A DNA stretch of 20,031 bases from positions 1 through 20,031 of the forward strand of contig NXFV01000953.1 of assembly GCA_002803225.1 (NCBI GenBank), read 5' to 3'. A program made the position numbers and the translations under genes. The DNA is from Gamarada debralockiae. Its lineage: Eukaryota; Ascomycota; Leotiomycetes; Helotiales; Hyphodiscaceae. Below the pieces are notes generated by a model. The model saw only the letters and a program-made list of their open reading frames with translations, made no database searches and was not told the origin of the DNA. Below, in pieces: positions 9,295 to 18,347 of the stretch (its first letter is position 1; the number at the start of each line of letters is the position of its first letter).

Positions 9295-10815
9295 ATGGCA
9301 AAGGAGATTAGAGTGCATGCCCCCAGCGTCACTACGCATTTGCAGGCATGTCTCCTGCATGGCCGTGAGAAGACGGCAATATGTTCAGGAACTCTGAAGA
9401 GAAAAGGGGGGCACTGCGTCAACAATGCCATAGGCCCTTTTGAGCCCGGCATGATGCCCACCTGCAAAATACACCGAGATCAACTGAAGCAATCAGCATG
9501 GTGCCGAGCCCCGTTACCTTGTGGTTTCGAGTGCGGTCGGATTTGCGCATGGAAGCCTCATGGATTTCAGCTTTGCCCCGAACATTATGAGCATCCGATG
9601 ACTTGCCACCTCCTCAAAATACCGATAGAGATGCGACTCCGCATCTATAGGTTTTTACTCCCAGATAAACCAATACCGGCTCGATACAGGAACTCTAGAT
9701 GCCTTACAAGCTATGACGGACTGGTATATACTGCACTCCTCCGAGCCAATCATCAAATCCATGATGAAGCTGTGCGTCTCCTATATGCGGCCAGAGCCTT
9801 CACCATTGAGCTCGCTGCAGACGGTCTGGTTATGTGCAACTTGCCGAAAAAGTTTGTCCACAATGGCAGTCATGCACTACAAGATTATCAGATGCAGCTA
9901 ATGCTTCTTGAGCAGCAAAATAAGAAGCGTATCATGATGGCAAGGCAGGAGCAAGGTAACATAATCAATAATGGATTGTCGAGTTTAAGCCATCACCCTC
10001 TGATCAACTGCAATAAGGCGCCTACCGGGCCCTCAATTGTTCCTTACACATCTGGGCCAGCCGGACCCGCCTGGGATTCCCCACTCAGTGTGAATTACTT
10101 CAACATGATTCAGTCTTTCGTCGTCGAAATTGTATTCCCTCCTCAAAGCGATCCAAACTCGTCTAGTCGCCGTGGGTCGCCGGACGCAGTAGCCAAAGCT
10201 CTCGAGTCGAAGCTCTACGACTATTGCGATCATCTGCACAAACTCGTCGGAAGATTCCGGCTTATGCAGCGACCTCTTACGCAGCTGAAGATAGTCCTAA
10301 AGCTTGGCAAGACCGAGATGAAGCGGGAAGAAGCTATATCAGCGGCTCAGGTCCTCCTCCGGCCGTTTCGACGCCTTCGCAACGTGGGCAAACCAGAGGT
10401 CCCCTTAATCCTCATCAACGACTTCGAGGACCGCGAGATAGAACTCATGAACCACCCAGATTGTACTTTCTCTATCGCCGATCGGAAATTCTATGATTAT
10501 CTCAACGATTGGTTGAGCGATTTGTCTAGCTCGGGACCCTCGCTCAGCCTGCCAGTCTTCGAGGCCTACTGGCAGCTTGAACGACTTTTGTTTAGTATCA
10601 AGAGCCACCATTCGGATGTAAAATTCTTTCGATTCACGGAATTGCTCCACACTGCGAGGGTGGCGCGAGAGGCGGACGACCTCCCGAGCTTTAGAGCGGT
10701 TTGGGATCTGGTGTTGAATATATGGTTCGATTATGTCAATGAACAGGAACGATTTCGGTCTAATGTGTCGCTTTCCATCGATGCTATTGATAGTACGATT
10801 ATGGAAGGCTCTTAG
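9295..10815 (+). CDS. Cys-rich protein with F-box-like segment, hypothetical (506 aa)
   Basis: This is a single uninterrupted exon from ATG 9295 to TAG 10813-10815. The first 105 residues are rich in Cys and His (C30, C41, C57-x2-H60, C70, C76, C80, C84, C94-x2-H97, C104), a spacing that suggests bound zinc. Residues 106-123 read LLKIPIEMRLRIYRFLLP, close to the short F-box-like motif found in many fungal proteins. It is followed by ALLRANHQIHDEAVRLLYA, which also recurs in that group. No transmembrane segment or signal peptide is visible. If the F-box reading is right, the protein may be a substrate adaptor of an SCF ubiquitin ligase. The motif match is by eye and the rest of the protein gives no function. 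Confidence 0.78.
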   Translation: MAKEIRVHAPSVTTHLQACLLHGREKTAICSGTLKRKGGHCVNNAIGPFEPGMMPTCKIHRDQLKQSAWCRAPLPCGFECGRICAWKPHGFQLCPEHYEHPMTCHLLKIPIEMRLRIYRFLLPDKPIPARYRNSRCLTSYDGLVYTALLRANHQIHDEAVRLLYAARAFTIELAADGLVMCNLPKKFVHNGSHALQDYQMQLMLLEQQNKKRIMMARQEQGNIINNGLSSLSHHPLINCNKAPTGPSIVPYTSGPAGPAWDSPLSVNYFNMIQSFVVEIVFPPQSDPNSSSRRGSPDAVAKALESKLYDYCDHLHKLVGRFRLMQRPLTQLKIVLKLGKTEMKREEAISAAQVLLRPFRRLRNVGKPEVPLILINDFEDREIELMNHPDCTFSIADRKFYDYLNDWLSDLSSSGPSLSLPVFEAYWQLERLLFSIKSHHSDVKFFRFTELLHTARVAREADDLPSFRAVWDLVLNIWFDYVNEQERFRSNVSLSIDAIDSTIMEGS

Positions 10816-11262
10816 ATCAGCCGTCCAAGGAGCGAATTGGGGCTTAAGAACGCAGCAATTGTTGTGGACTTAAATAGGCTGGAAAGCATCAATAGGGCGG
10901 TAGCGCATATGAACAGGCGAGGAACTACCATGGCGTACACTGTCCACGACACTAACATTTTAGGCAGGTTCAAGTCTAGTTTGGGAAATTATGGCGTTGA
11001 TACCTGGGCTTTCAGTGTGTTTACTTATTTATATCCATGGGCCTAATATGAAATTTCACGTGACATGTATATTAAGTAATTCGACATTTTGTTTATTCTC
11101 TAGATCTAACAATTACATATATTGTGTCTTAATTGTTCTATTTCTATGTAGCGTTTATACTATGAATATACAATCGCTGCGCTAAGATAATCTATCATAG
11201 AGTTATTATACTACGATGTATATTTTTTCGACAGTATTGATGAAAATCGACCGTATTAGTGA
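10816..11262. other. Intergenic, AT-rich, no gene seen
   Basis: The 3' flank of the Cys-rich gene becomes AT-rich after 11040. Short frames here show no protein character. Confidence 0.5.
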
Positions 11263-11335
11263 AGCCACTAATAGTCGGAACGCATTAAGTTCACTCCTTT
11301 AGGGAAGGGTCCCTAAAGGAGTGAACTTAGTGGCT
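11263..11335. repeat. Hairpin/palindrome with 20-bp perfect arms
   Basis: The arms 11286-11305 (TAAGTTCACTCC... to AGGGA) and 11310-11329 are perfect reverse complements around a 4-base loop, AGGG. Outside them AGCCACTA (11263-11270) and TAGTGGCT (11328-11335) are again complementary, but the left side carries an extra stretch of about 15 bases. It abuts the end of the copia reverse-transcriptase stub. It could be a foldback remnant made when the retroelement was broken, or a tiny MITE. It does not look like a normal terminator because the adjoining copia stub is not functional. Confidence 0.85.
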
Positions 11336-11505
11336 AGTATGCCTTCGGCATTGAACTTCTTCCGTAACACCCACTTCTCAGGAATCACTTTCTTCGCACG
11401 GGTACCTTGACAATAGAGTACGCATTAGTCTTCAATAACGACCGCAGTTCTTTAACAATTGCTTGTTTAGGAGTGTCCGCCTTTATGGCTTGTCTTAATA
11501 TCAAT
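11336..11505 (-). pseudogene. Ty1/copia reverse transcriptase fragment, decayed
   Basis: Read on the minus strand, this gives QAIKADTPKQAIVKELRSLL and KTNAYSIVKVPVRRK. After a one-base frame change it continues VIPEKWVLRKKFNAEG. This follows the start of copia reverse transcriptases (E-x-L-x-x-N-x-T/A-Y/W ... LP-x-G-x-x-x-I-x-x-KWVFK-x-K-x-N-x-x-G). The palindrome cuts it off where the KARLVARG motif would be expected. It is only about 55 codons long, so it is a remnant. Confidence 0.6.
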
Positions 11506-11639
11506 TACCTCAAATGGTACAGTTGGTATCTTAGACTAGCCTCCTCAATATCGACAACGTTCACCTCTGCTATTTGTCGTACGATACTGTCAGAGAAGAC
11601 TGTCCTGCGTTCAGACTATTAATTGGCGCAGCCGAAAAA

Positions 11640-12113
11640 TCAGTGGGTCAGTCGGTCACGAATATGAGTAATGCCGTTTCAGCAGAGAAGTAATCGTCCT
11701 TACCAAGCCAGGCAATGACCCGCTAAATTTGCGAATATATCTCTTTCATAAATGCGACCTACTAAGGTCTCTCGCTCGGATCGTCTAGGTTGATACATAA
11801 CGCATCAATCCACACGGTTCTCTCCTGATCCTTGGATCGAAGACGTCGTAGCGCGGCGCCCAGGTTTGACCCACTAACTTAGGATGACTGTCAGATGACA
11901 TTGTCACTGATATCGGGATTTCCCCATACGTAGGGCCAAGCTTCATATGGCGGTGCGTTCTTCAAGGCAACACGTAAAGTTCGTATTGGACAACATTTGG
12001 AGGCCTCGCCTGGCTGGGTTCTAAGGAACATCGTGAAACCCCGAACTTCCGAGAGGTGATATTGGGAGCGGAGAACAAATCGTGCTTTCTGTTTCGAGTT
12101 CCTTTGTAGCCAT
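11640..12113 (-). pseudogene. HET-domain protein, N-terminal part, decayed
   Basis: Minus-strand reading from a plausible ATG at 12113-12111 meets one frame change near 12070, then runs QYHLSEVRG, TQPGEASKCCPIRTLRVALK, NAPPYEAWPYVWGNP, NLGAALRRLR, RTVWIDALCINLDD and VAFMKEIYSQI*RVIAWLGK. These are the successive conserved blocks of the HET domain (YEALSYVWG, WIDAICINQ, M-x-x-IY, VIVWLG). Stops occur at TGA 11893, TAA 11881, TAG 11764, TAG 11761 and TAG 11725. The three TAGs fall where Gln (CAG) is expected, i.e. CpA-to-TpA changes. The C-terminal half is missing or replaced by the copia stub. Confidence 0.78.
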
Positions 12114-12850
12114 TGTTATGGTGGGGCTCTGAGCATGTCCCCAAGTGGGTGCGAAACTGGAAATTTGTCAAACTATTTTCAATTGGGGTACAACATATGT
12201 AGTTGGTACTTCCTGGGAATATTTGATCCTCTGGCATGTTCTTGTTGAATTCTCGTCATGATTTATGAAGTATATAAAATCATTGGATATTGGAGGGTGG
12301 CGCGGTAGCGATAGCGAAAGCCCTAAAGCTTTAGCGCTTTCAGGCCCTCAATTGGCGACCAATCGCTAAATTCAACCCTGACTAATCTTTTAAAGCCACT
12401 CAAATTGTCTCTTCGGTGTCCGACGGACCTCTCTGCTTCATCCTAAAATAGAGTAAAGAATCTCATCTACATGCTGCATCACTCCTGTTTTTGATATCGG
12501 TTTCCGCCTGAGACCTTTAATTGATGGGATGGAGTTAAGAAACCTTCCCTTGGGATGTCTCCCTCTTCAACTCGCTCAAGAGGCGCAGACCGTGACTTCG
12601 GACGCCGATTGAGATGATGTTTCACGGGCCTGCTGATTCTAGTTACGATTCTACACGAAAGGTATCCTATAAGCCGATATATATCATTTGTTTGTCTCGT
12701 CCTCCTTGACCTGAGCTGCAAGCTGCATTAGGCAATCAATCATTCAAACTTGAAAAAGGTCCCAAATCTCTCGTCTTCATTCTATTCCATTTATCAACCT
12801 ACATTTTGGGTGGTTTTCCTTCTCACTAAAAGGCTTTCATATCTATCAAT
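12114..12850. other. Intergenic region upstream of the oxygenase gene
   Basis: No gene was seen. Around 12313-12341 is a small GC-rich foldback containing the palindrome CTAAAGCTTTAG (12323-12334). The last 80 bases are pyrimidine-rich (CTCTCGTCTTCATTCTATTCC), typical of a fungal 5' leader, and run into the oxygenase start codon. Confidence 0.45.
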
Positions 12851-13912
12851 ATGCCTACCGTCGCAGCATTCGCCTCAGTTCCGCCATTCCCAGAGGATGT
12901 TCCAGTCTACGAACTTCCTCGTCTCTCGCTCGCCAAGTTGATTTCGAACGATGCCGCTCAGTCGAAGGAGCTCTTCGAGACATTCCGTACCCATGGGTTT
13001 GCGCTTTTGGATATGAACACCTGCCCTGAAGGCGAGTCACTTTTGAAGGAGGCTGAGGAGATGTTCGAAGTCACCCGCCAAGTTACAATCGGCCTTCCCG
13101 TCGAAGAGAAAATGAAATACGTTCCAACCCCGCCTGTCATTTTTGGATACAGCAGCATCGGCAAGACGAAAACCGAGTCTGGCCTCCCAGATCGCTTTGA
13201 ATCCTATTCCGTTTCGTCGGATGACATGTTTGGCAATGTGCCAGCTGGACCAAACCCAAAGCCTATCGAAGAGAATCGTGAGGCAATTAAAAGCTACATT
13301 GGGAATGCGTTCCATGTCGGAGAGTTGATCATGAACCAGCTTGATGAGCATTTGCGCCTGCCAAAGGGTACGTTGGCCAGCTTGCAGCGACTGGATCGTG
13401 AGAGTGGCAGCACGTTGAGAATGTTGCGCTACCCACCTCAACCCGAGGGTGATCGACGAACTGCCTTCTTGGGACACACCGACATCGGTACTATCACCAT
13501 CCTGTTCAATGTCCTAGGTGGTCTTCAAATCTTACCCCCCGGTCTCGAGGCTACAGAAGAGAACTGGCGATATGTCAAACCAGAGCCAGGATGCGCGATC
13601 ATCAATCTGGGCGATGCGATGGTTGAATGGAGTGGTGGAATTTTGAGATCTAATTTACACAGGGTCTTCTTCGCCCCTGGTGAGCAAGCTACGCAGGAGA
13701 GATACTCTCTCGCTTATGCGATCCGTCCTGAGGGGGTGATTTCTATGAATCGATTAGCGGTTGAGGGGTCGGCGATCAGGACTGCGGAGGAGGATGGTGA
13801 GGAGGATTTGAATTGTGATGCTAACCAGTGGCTAGCGAGGAAGAGTAAGGGAATTAGGGAGGGTAGGGACACTGCGAGAAGCAGAGGTGGACGGGAGGTG
13901 AAGGTTTGCTGA
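12851..13912 (+). CDS. 2-oxoglutarate/Fe(II)-dependent oxygenase (isopenicillin N synthase-like fold)
   Basis: This is a single exon of 353 aa from ATG 12851 to TGA 13912. The N-terminal DIOX_N-type part (residues about 15-130: VYELPRLSLAKL, FRTHGFALLDM) precedes the catalytic 2OG-FeII_Oxy region. Iron ligands are H209 and D211 in GHTDIGTITILF and H270 in SNLHRVFF. The 2-oxoglutarate carboxylate is expected to bind R284 and S286 in RYSLAYA. All are present, so the enzyme should be active. It would couple 2-oxoglutarate decarboxylation to hydroxylation, desaturation or ring formation on an unknown small molecule, probably in the cytosol. The C-terminus after about residue 335 is a basic, Arg/Gly-rich tail without family features. 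No other biosynthetic genes adjoin it. Confidence 0.88.
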   Translation: MPTVAAFASVPPFPEDVPVYELPRLSLAKLISNDAAQSKELFETFRTHGFALLDMNTCPEGESLLKEAEEMFEVTRQVTIGLPVEEKMKYVPTPPVIFGYSSIGKTKTESGLPDRFESYSVSSDDMFGNVPAGPNPKPIEENREAIKSYIGNAFHVGELIMNQLDEHLRLPKGTLASLQRLDRESGSTLRMLRYPPQPEGDRRTAFLGHTDIGTITILFNVLGGLQILPPGLEATEENWRYVKPEPGCAIINLGDAMVEWSGGILRSNLHRVFFAPGEQATQERYSLAYAIRPEGVISMNRLAVEGSAIRTAEEDGEEDLNCDANQWLARKSKGIREGRDTARSRGGREVKVC

Positions 13913-14199
13913 GGTTTCAGTGTGCCGGGGGTGACAGTTTGATTTGCATAACATAGGTCTTCTTTCCTTGAAATTGATCACGGTTTTTCCTTGCTTTAAT
14001 TTTCAGACTCTTTTAATGTTTTCAACTTTTCTAAATCTGGTTTTTTATTTCACAGTCTTTAAAAGCCCTGCTGCTCCCATTTCCGCATTGCTGCGACTTT
14101 CAAGATCGTTCTTTTCATTCAGGGTTTTGACTTGCTAGACCTTAGCCTCGTATATAATTTGAAAAGTCATATATACTATGGAAACCACAACATTCACCC
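13913..14199. other. 3' flank of the oxygenase gene, T-rich
   Basis: T-rich DNA follows the stop codon. No gene or clear repeat is visible before the decayed minus-strand sequence begins. Confidence 0.45.
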
Positions 14200-15790
14200 G
14201 ACGTCCATGGAAAATAAAAAAGTACTGCTTGTGTCCGGTCGACTAGTGTCACGTGATAATACGAAAGTACATCCTCCATACCCATGCCTTCTTTTACAGT
14301 ACTACTGGCCTCTGGTTCCGGATATTCTCCTAGCGATCCTTGTACAGTATTAATTCACCCTGATCAAGTTATTGCTATAGTAAAACCGGAGTACTCTTAA
14401 TATAACTACCATTACAATCGTTTCTGGCAGTGAACACGTCATGGCCATGAGTCAGGATATACTTGAAGAGGAAGCAGTATTTGTTGATCCGGGCATAGAG
14501 AAAGCCGAGAAGCTCTGGAGTCGGGACGATATAATAAGGAAGTGGAGGCTGGACATTATTAATCTCATCATTATATAGATCCCACTACGCCACTACTAAT
14601 AGATCTCTTCTATTATAGTAGGGAGGTGCAATATTCTTCTCGGACGCTATACAACTTCTATCGGTTATCGACTAGGTTGATATGAGCATGCTTCTTGCTA
14701 GAGCGAGCGGATATATACAGGATCCAAGGTCAGATTCTCGGGCGATTCGTTATCAAAGATGTACACCTTTGACATATAAAATAGGGTCTTCATTAGTATA
14801 TAGAATTGGGAGTATATTAGTCTTTGTGCCGCTTAGTGCAGTAAACAGAGTCTAGCTTATTATATCTCACATCATTACCCAAGAGTATTTAGTATGATTA
14901 GGATCCCTCTGGTCAAGCTTCCATCAGCATTTAAGGTCTGCGTATTTGCTTATGCATCCAGACAGTACTTCTTCCAAAAGAATACCTCCGTTCGTGACCT
15001 GCCGGGAGCTGGTCATACGGGAGAGCACTATCTTCTGATAAGACCTGCTTTGCAAGATCGATAAACATATGATCCTTGTTATAAAACTGGGGATTGGTGG
15101 CCCTGGACTACTCTTCTTCCTAGCTGTTATAGGCTGGGTCGAGGCTGATATCCATAAACTCGAGTTTGGTATTCTTTGCATGTAGGAAGAGGGTGGCACC
15201 TTGGAATCGATCACAGCTTGTGTTGTTGGCAATGGCCTCAAGGATACGGCTCCACAGAGGGTCGAGATATTGTAGTTGTAGCAGATATCCCAGATGCTGT
15301 TCCCTGGAAGAATCTTTCTTGGCCAGGCTCTCTGCTACTATTTAGTTGAATCTAGGTTGATGATGCGGGTAGAAGCAGGGTAATGTTGCATAATGTTAGA
15401 TAATCCCACTGCTTTGTTCAGGCAGGACCTAGAATCGCATTAAACCAGAGCTTTTGATTGTGCTTGACAAAATGCGTGGAATGTTTGTAGTCGTTTTTAG
15501 TGTAGAGTACAAGGAAAAGATAAAGATGAATAGGGTCTCTATGTCAGTCACAATACTAAAGGAGTAATAAGGGATCTCGTGGAGAAGGGTGTACTTCTGA
15601 ATTAAGACCCCCACGTTTGTTATACAAGGGGACCTTTACAAAATGAATATCTGTGGAGAGATTGAGGACCTGGTGGGCTTTCGGTAACCAATTGATCCCT
15701 AGACGAGCCACGCCCAGGCTATTGGCAAAACAGCACGTACTATCAATATCAAACGTCACGTTTGTATGATGGTTCTTGTTGCTAGTGTTG
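14200..15790 (-). pseudogene. Decayed gene for a large fungal protein of unassigned family
   Basis: The minus strand carries a series of protein-like segments in consistent order, interrupted by stops and frame changes: TFDIDSTCCFANSLGVARLG and LSTDIHFVKVPLYNKRGG (about 15760-15610), LLQLQYLDPLWSRILEAIAN (about 15290-15230), ATLFLHAKNTKLEFMDIS, NKDHMFIDLAKQVLSEDSAL (about 15095-15030), KVYIFDNESPENLTLDPVYI (about 14772-14710), SKKHAHINLVDN, PELLGFLYARINKYCFLFKY (about 14525-14465), and a weaker tail around 14300-14250. Together they imply an original protein of more than 450 aa. The pair of TAG stops at 15110-15108 and 15122-15120 fits TGG-to-TAG or CAG-to-TAG changes. The segments resemble a large uncharacterised multicopy protein of ascomycetes in my recollection, but I cannot name a domain or function. 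AT-rich composition and stops argue for RIP-like decay. Confidence 0.6.
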
Positions 15791-17897
15791 TAACATTAAG
15801 ATAAGCATAGATTCCTAGGCAGGTGGTTATCCTAGGCCTTAGCACTGTTAGCAATAGCAGGTGCATCTAAACCCTCAAATGCTGCTCGGCAGTTGAAGTC
15901 TGTTGATGTCTGCTGGTTTTATTAACTTAGAACTGCTAAGTATATCTGGAAGGGGTGTTTCTCTGTTATTTCCGCGGAGGATTTTAGTTATCTTTAGAGA
16001 CAAGAGCACTCGGAATGTATATCGGGACGCTGGTGGTGCTCTCGATGCAACTGGCCAGCCTGGCCACAAAACAGAGGCAGCCACCACGACAAAGCACAGA
16101 ATCAACGAAAGATCGCAACAACTACCTGTACAGGGGGCAGGACCACGCTGAAGTGTTCAGTGGAACCGATGCCCAGCACGTACGATCAGTCGGAGCACTC
16201 TGGGGTAGCGAAGCAGATTTTCACGATAAGGAGTCCTTCGATTCTGGACCTTAGATTCACGAAGATACAAATTATCTGTCCAGCATTTACGAGTTTCGGA
16301 ACACACGATTACTATATACCTGCCCTGATACCCAACTCAGCTGCAACCAGGAACACCTTTTCTTTACTCCAACTCCAAATAATTACACACCACCACATTG
16401 CCAAATAAAATAAAAACTATTCAATATGATAATTACTGACCTTCGAAATAAAATGTGCATTAAGTTTGTTTGTATTTAATTAAGGGTTGACTGTAGAATA
16501 GAAGCTAGAAACAGGTCCCTAGAAAAGGGTGTTCCTGGTGGCAGCTGGGATGATACGTGGATGAAGGTCGGGTTTAGAGGAAAGTCGCACCAGTGGGAGG
16601 GCTGAGTAAGGATAGAGGAAGGTCGTGCAGAGAAGGGAGAGAAGGCATCTAGGACCTCGATCTTAAAGCCAATACACATACCCCGCATACACACAACGAA
16701 GGGGGTTCTTTCTCAGAAAGCTTAGGCTCTTTGGAGAGTGCTAGGAAGAGACGACGGATAGGTGCTACACGAAGGGCAGAGGATATTCCGGGGGACGTCA
16801 CGTTTATTACGAAAGCCCTCAGCTCTTGATGTGAGGGGCGGTCGGAGGAACTCGACTGTAGAGACGGGCCCGAGGACATGTTGGATTGTAGCATTTGGAA
16901 GGAGTCGAGTTCTAGATCAAGAGAGAGAAGGAGCATGCTGGCTGAGTGAGTGTATAGGGTGTTGATGAAGGATGAGGGAGAAGAGGGAGAATGGAAACAC
17001 TGCCTTGGGTTACCCAGTAGGAGGAAGAGCCTGCCTGAGACTCGACATCTAGTGCCTCAAGGAGCAGGGAAGCCTGTGAGAGGCCTTGGGACTTCGGCCT
17101 GGCGATAAATCGCCTAATCTGAGAATATAAGTAAGGAAAGGTAGGAGACCCCTGGGGCTTTGGTTCGCTGCCGTTACCGGTCTAGGAGTCCTTGTTCTTG
17201 AATTACACTGGATTAGTTACACTCGTTTCGTGGATGTACAGTTTTTAGGGTTTTGGGTTAAGTTAAGGGTTTTAGTGGTATCCCATCACCCTAAAAACAC
17301 GGTCCCTCTTTGGACTAAGTCAAGATCTGAATAGTACTATACGGAATCTAACACTGGATATTAAAGGATTATTCAATAGTTTTGAATCAAATTGTGGTAT
17401 TGTTTAAAGGTAATTCTTGTGACAGTTCTGGCGAATGTCACCTTATCACGCCTATGGCGGATTCTGTTAGGAAATGTCACCAGAAGAATCACTTATCCAC
17501 GTGGCCACGCCGCACCCCACTAAGCCCATAAATCTGACAGGAAATACTCATGTAATCAGTGAAGCTAGAAGGAAAACCTCTTCCAGATAGCGTCATCATC
17601 ATCCACTTCATACAGACATCAATGAACACACTGAAACTCCACTGCCAACACATCTATTCATGACAGATTCACTTGGAATGGCGGAACACGATGCTGGGGA
17701 TTCACTTGAGTGTAGCGATGCGTGGCGCACTAGCATGTCCTTTAGATATATCAGGTCGTGTACTCGTAGAACCTTTCTCTTCTCTCCTTAGCTTAGTATT
17801 CTCGAATATACAATGCACTTGTCGAAGCGTCTCCCCATGAGACCTCTTTTATCGAGCTGTTCACAATTCTTCGGGCGTCGAAGCTGGTAGGATGAGT
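15791..17897. other. Gene-free spacer, probably decayed repeats
   Basis: About 2.1 kb with no supported gene. An AT-rich stretch lies near 16390-16480. From 16540 to 17100 the sequence is purine-rich, with a weak minus-strand frame at 16936-16649 of no recognisable family. A GGCGAT-AA-ATCGCC hairpin lies at about 17100-17113. At 17240-17299, TTAGGG-like units are flanked by GTTTTTAGGGT and its reverse complement. Confidence 0.4.
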
Positions 17898-18191
17898 GGC
17901 TGAGTAAGCCTGGACGTGGCACTTTCTTGGCCAGTTATTAGCGCCACAATATGCAAGGCATGTACAGACGCCCAGGCTAGCTTATGAATGGGATGTGTGT
18001 GTTGAATCAGACGATCAATCGAAAAATCTCATATATATTAATTCTAAGGAGGCAAGAACACGATATGACCAATGAACGCTAAGCCTAAAGGAGAATGTTG
18101 ACAAACCACCGCGTAGGTTTCGTCTAATGATCTAACAGCGTGACTAAATGAGCCTGGGTGTGGTACTTGCTTAGCCCGTTATTAGCGGCAT
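17898..18191 (+). repeat. Two diverged direct repeats upstream of the DUF6594 gene
   Basis: Copies at 17898-17947 and 18142-18191 align without gaps over 50 bases at 244-bp spacing. By eye 38 of 50 positions match, and nine of the twelve mismatches are transitions. Both contain AGCCTGG and GTTATTAGCG. AT-rich sequence with ATATATA follows each copy, suggesting that a longer unit was once duplicated. They lie within 450 bp of the downstream start codon and may be regulatory or a repeat remnant. Confidence 0.6.
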
Positions 18192-18347
18192 GACTCCAGA
18201 CTAATATTATAGGTGATAATCAACAATCTATATATAGCTGCTAACGGCCAGCCTCGATTTTTCTATTCAACATCACTTTTTTAATCTCGCTAAGACTAGG
18301 ATACGAGAAGCATTCGATATTTGGAAGTCCGCAAGATTTTATTACCA

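Noticed and set aside
10967..10985. GGTTCAAGTCT resembling a tRNA B box
   Set aside because: No matching A box or acceptor stem could be drawn around it.
14441..14578. Plus-strand ATG frame of 45 codons starting MAMSQDILEEEAVF
   Set aside because: It lies opposite a stronger minus-strand signal (PELLGFLYARINKYCFLFKY) of the decayed gene and is best explained as its shadow.
16649..16936. Minus-strand 95-aa frame starting MLLLSLDLELDSF
   Set aside because: It sits in purine-rich DNA and has no family resemblance and no splice or leader signals. Not supported as a gene.
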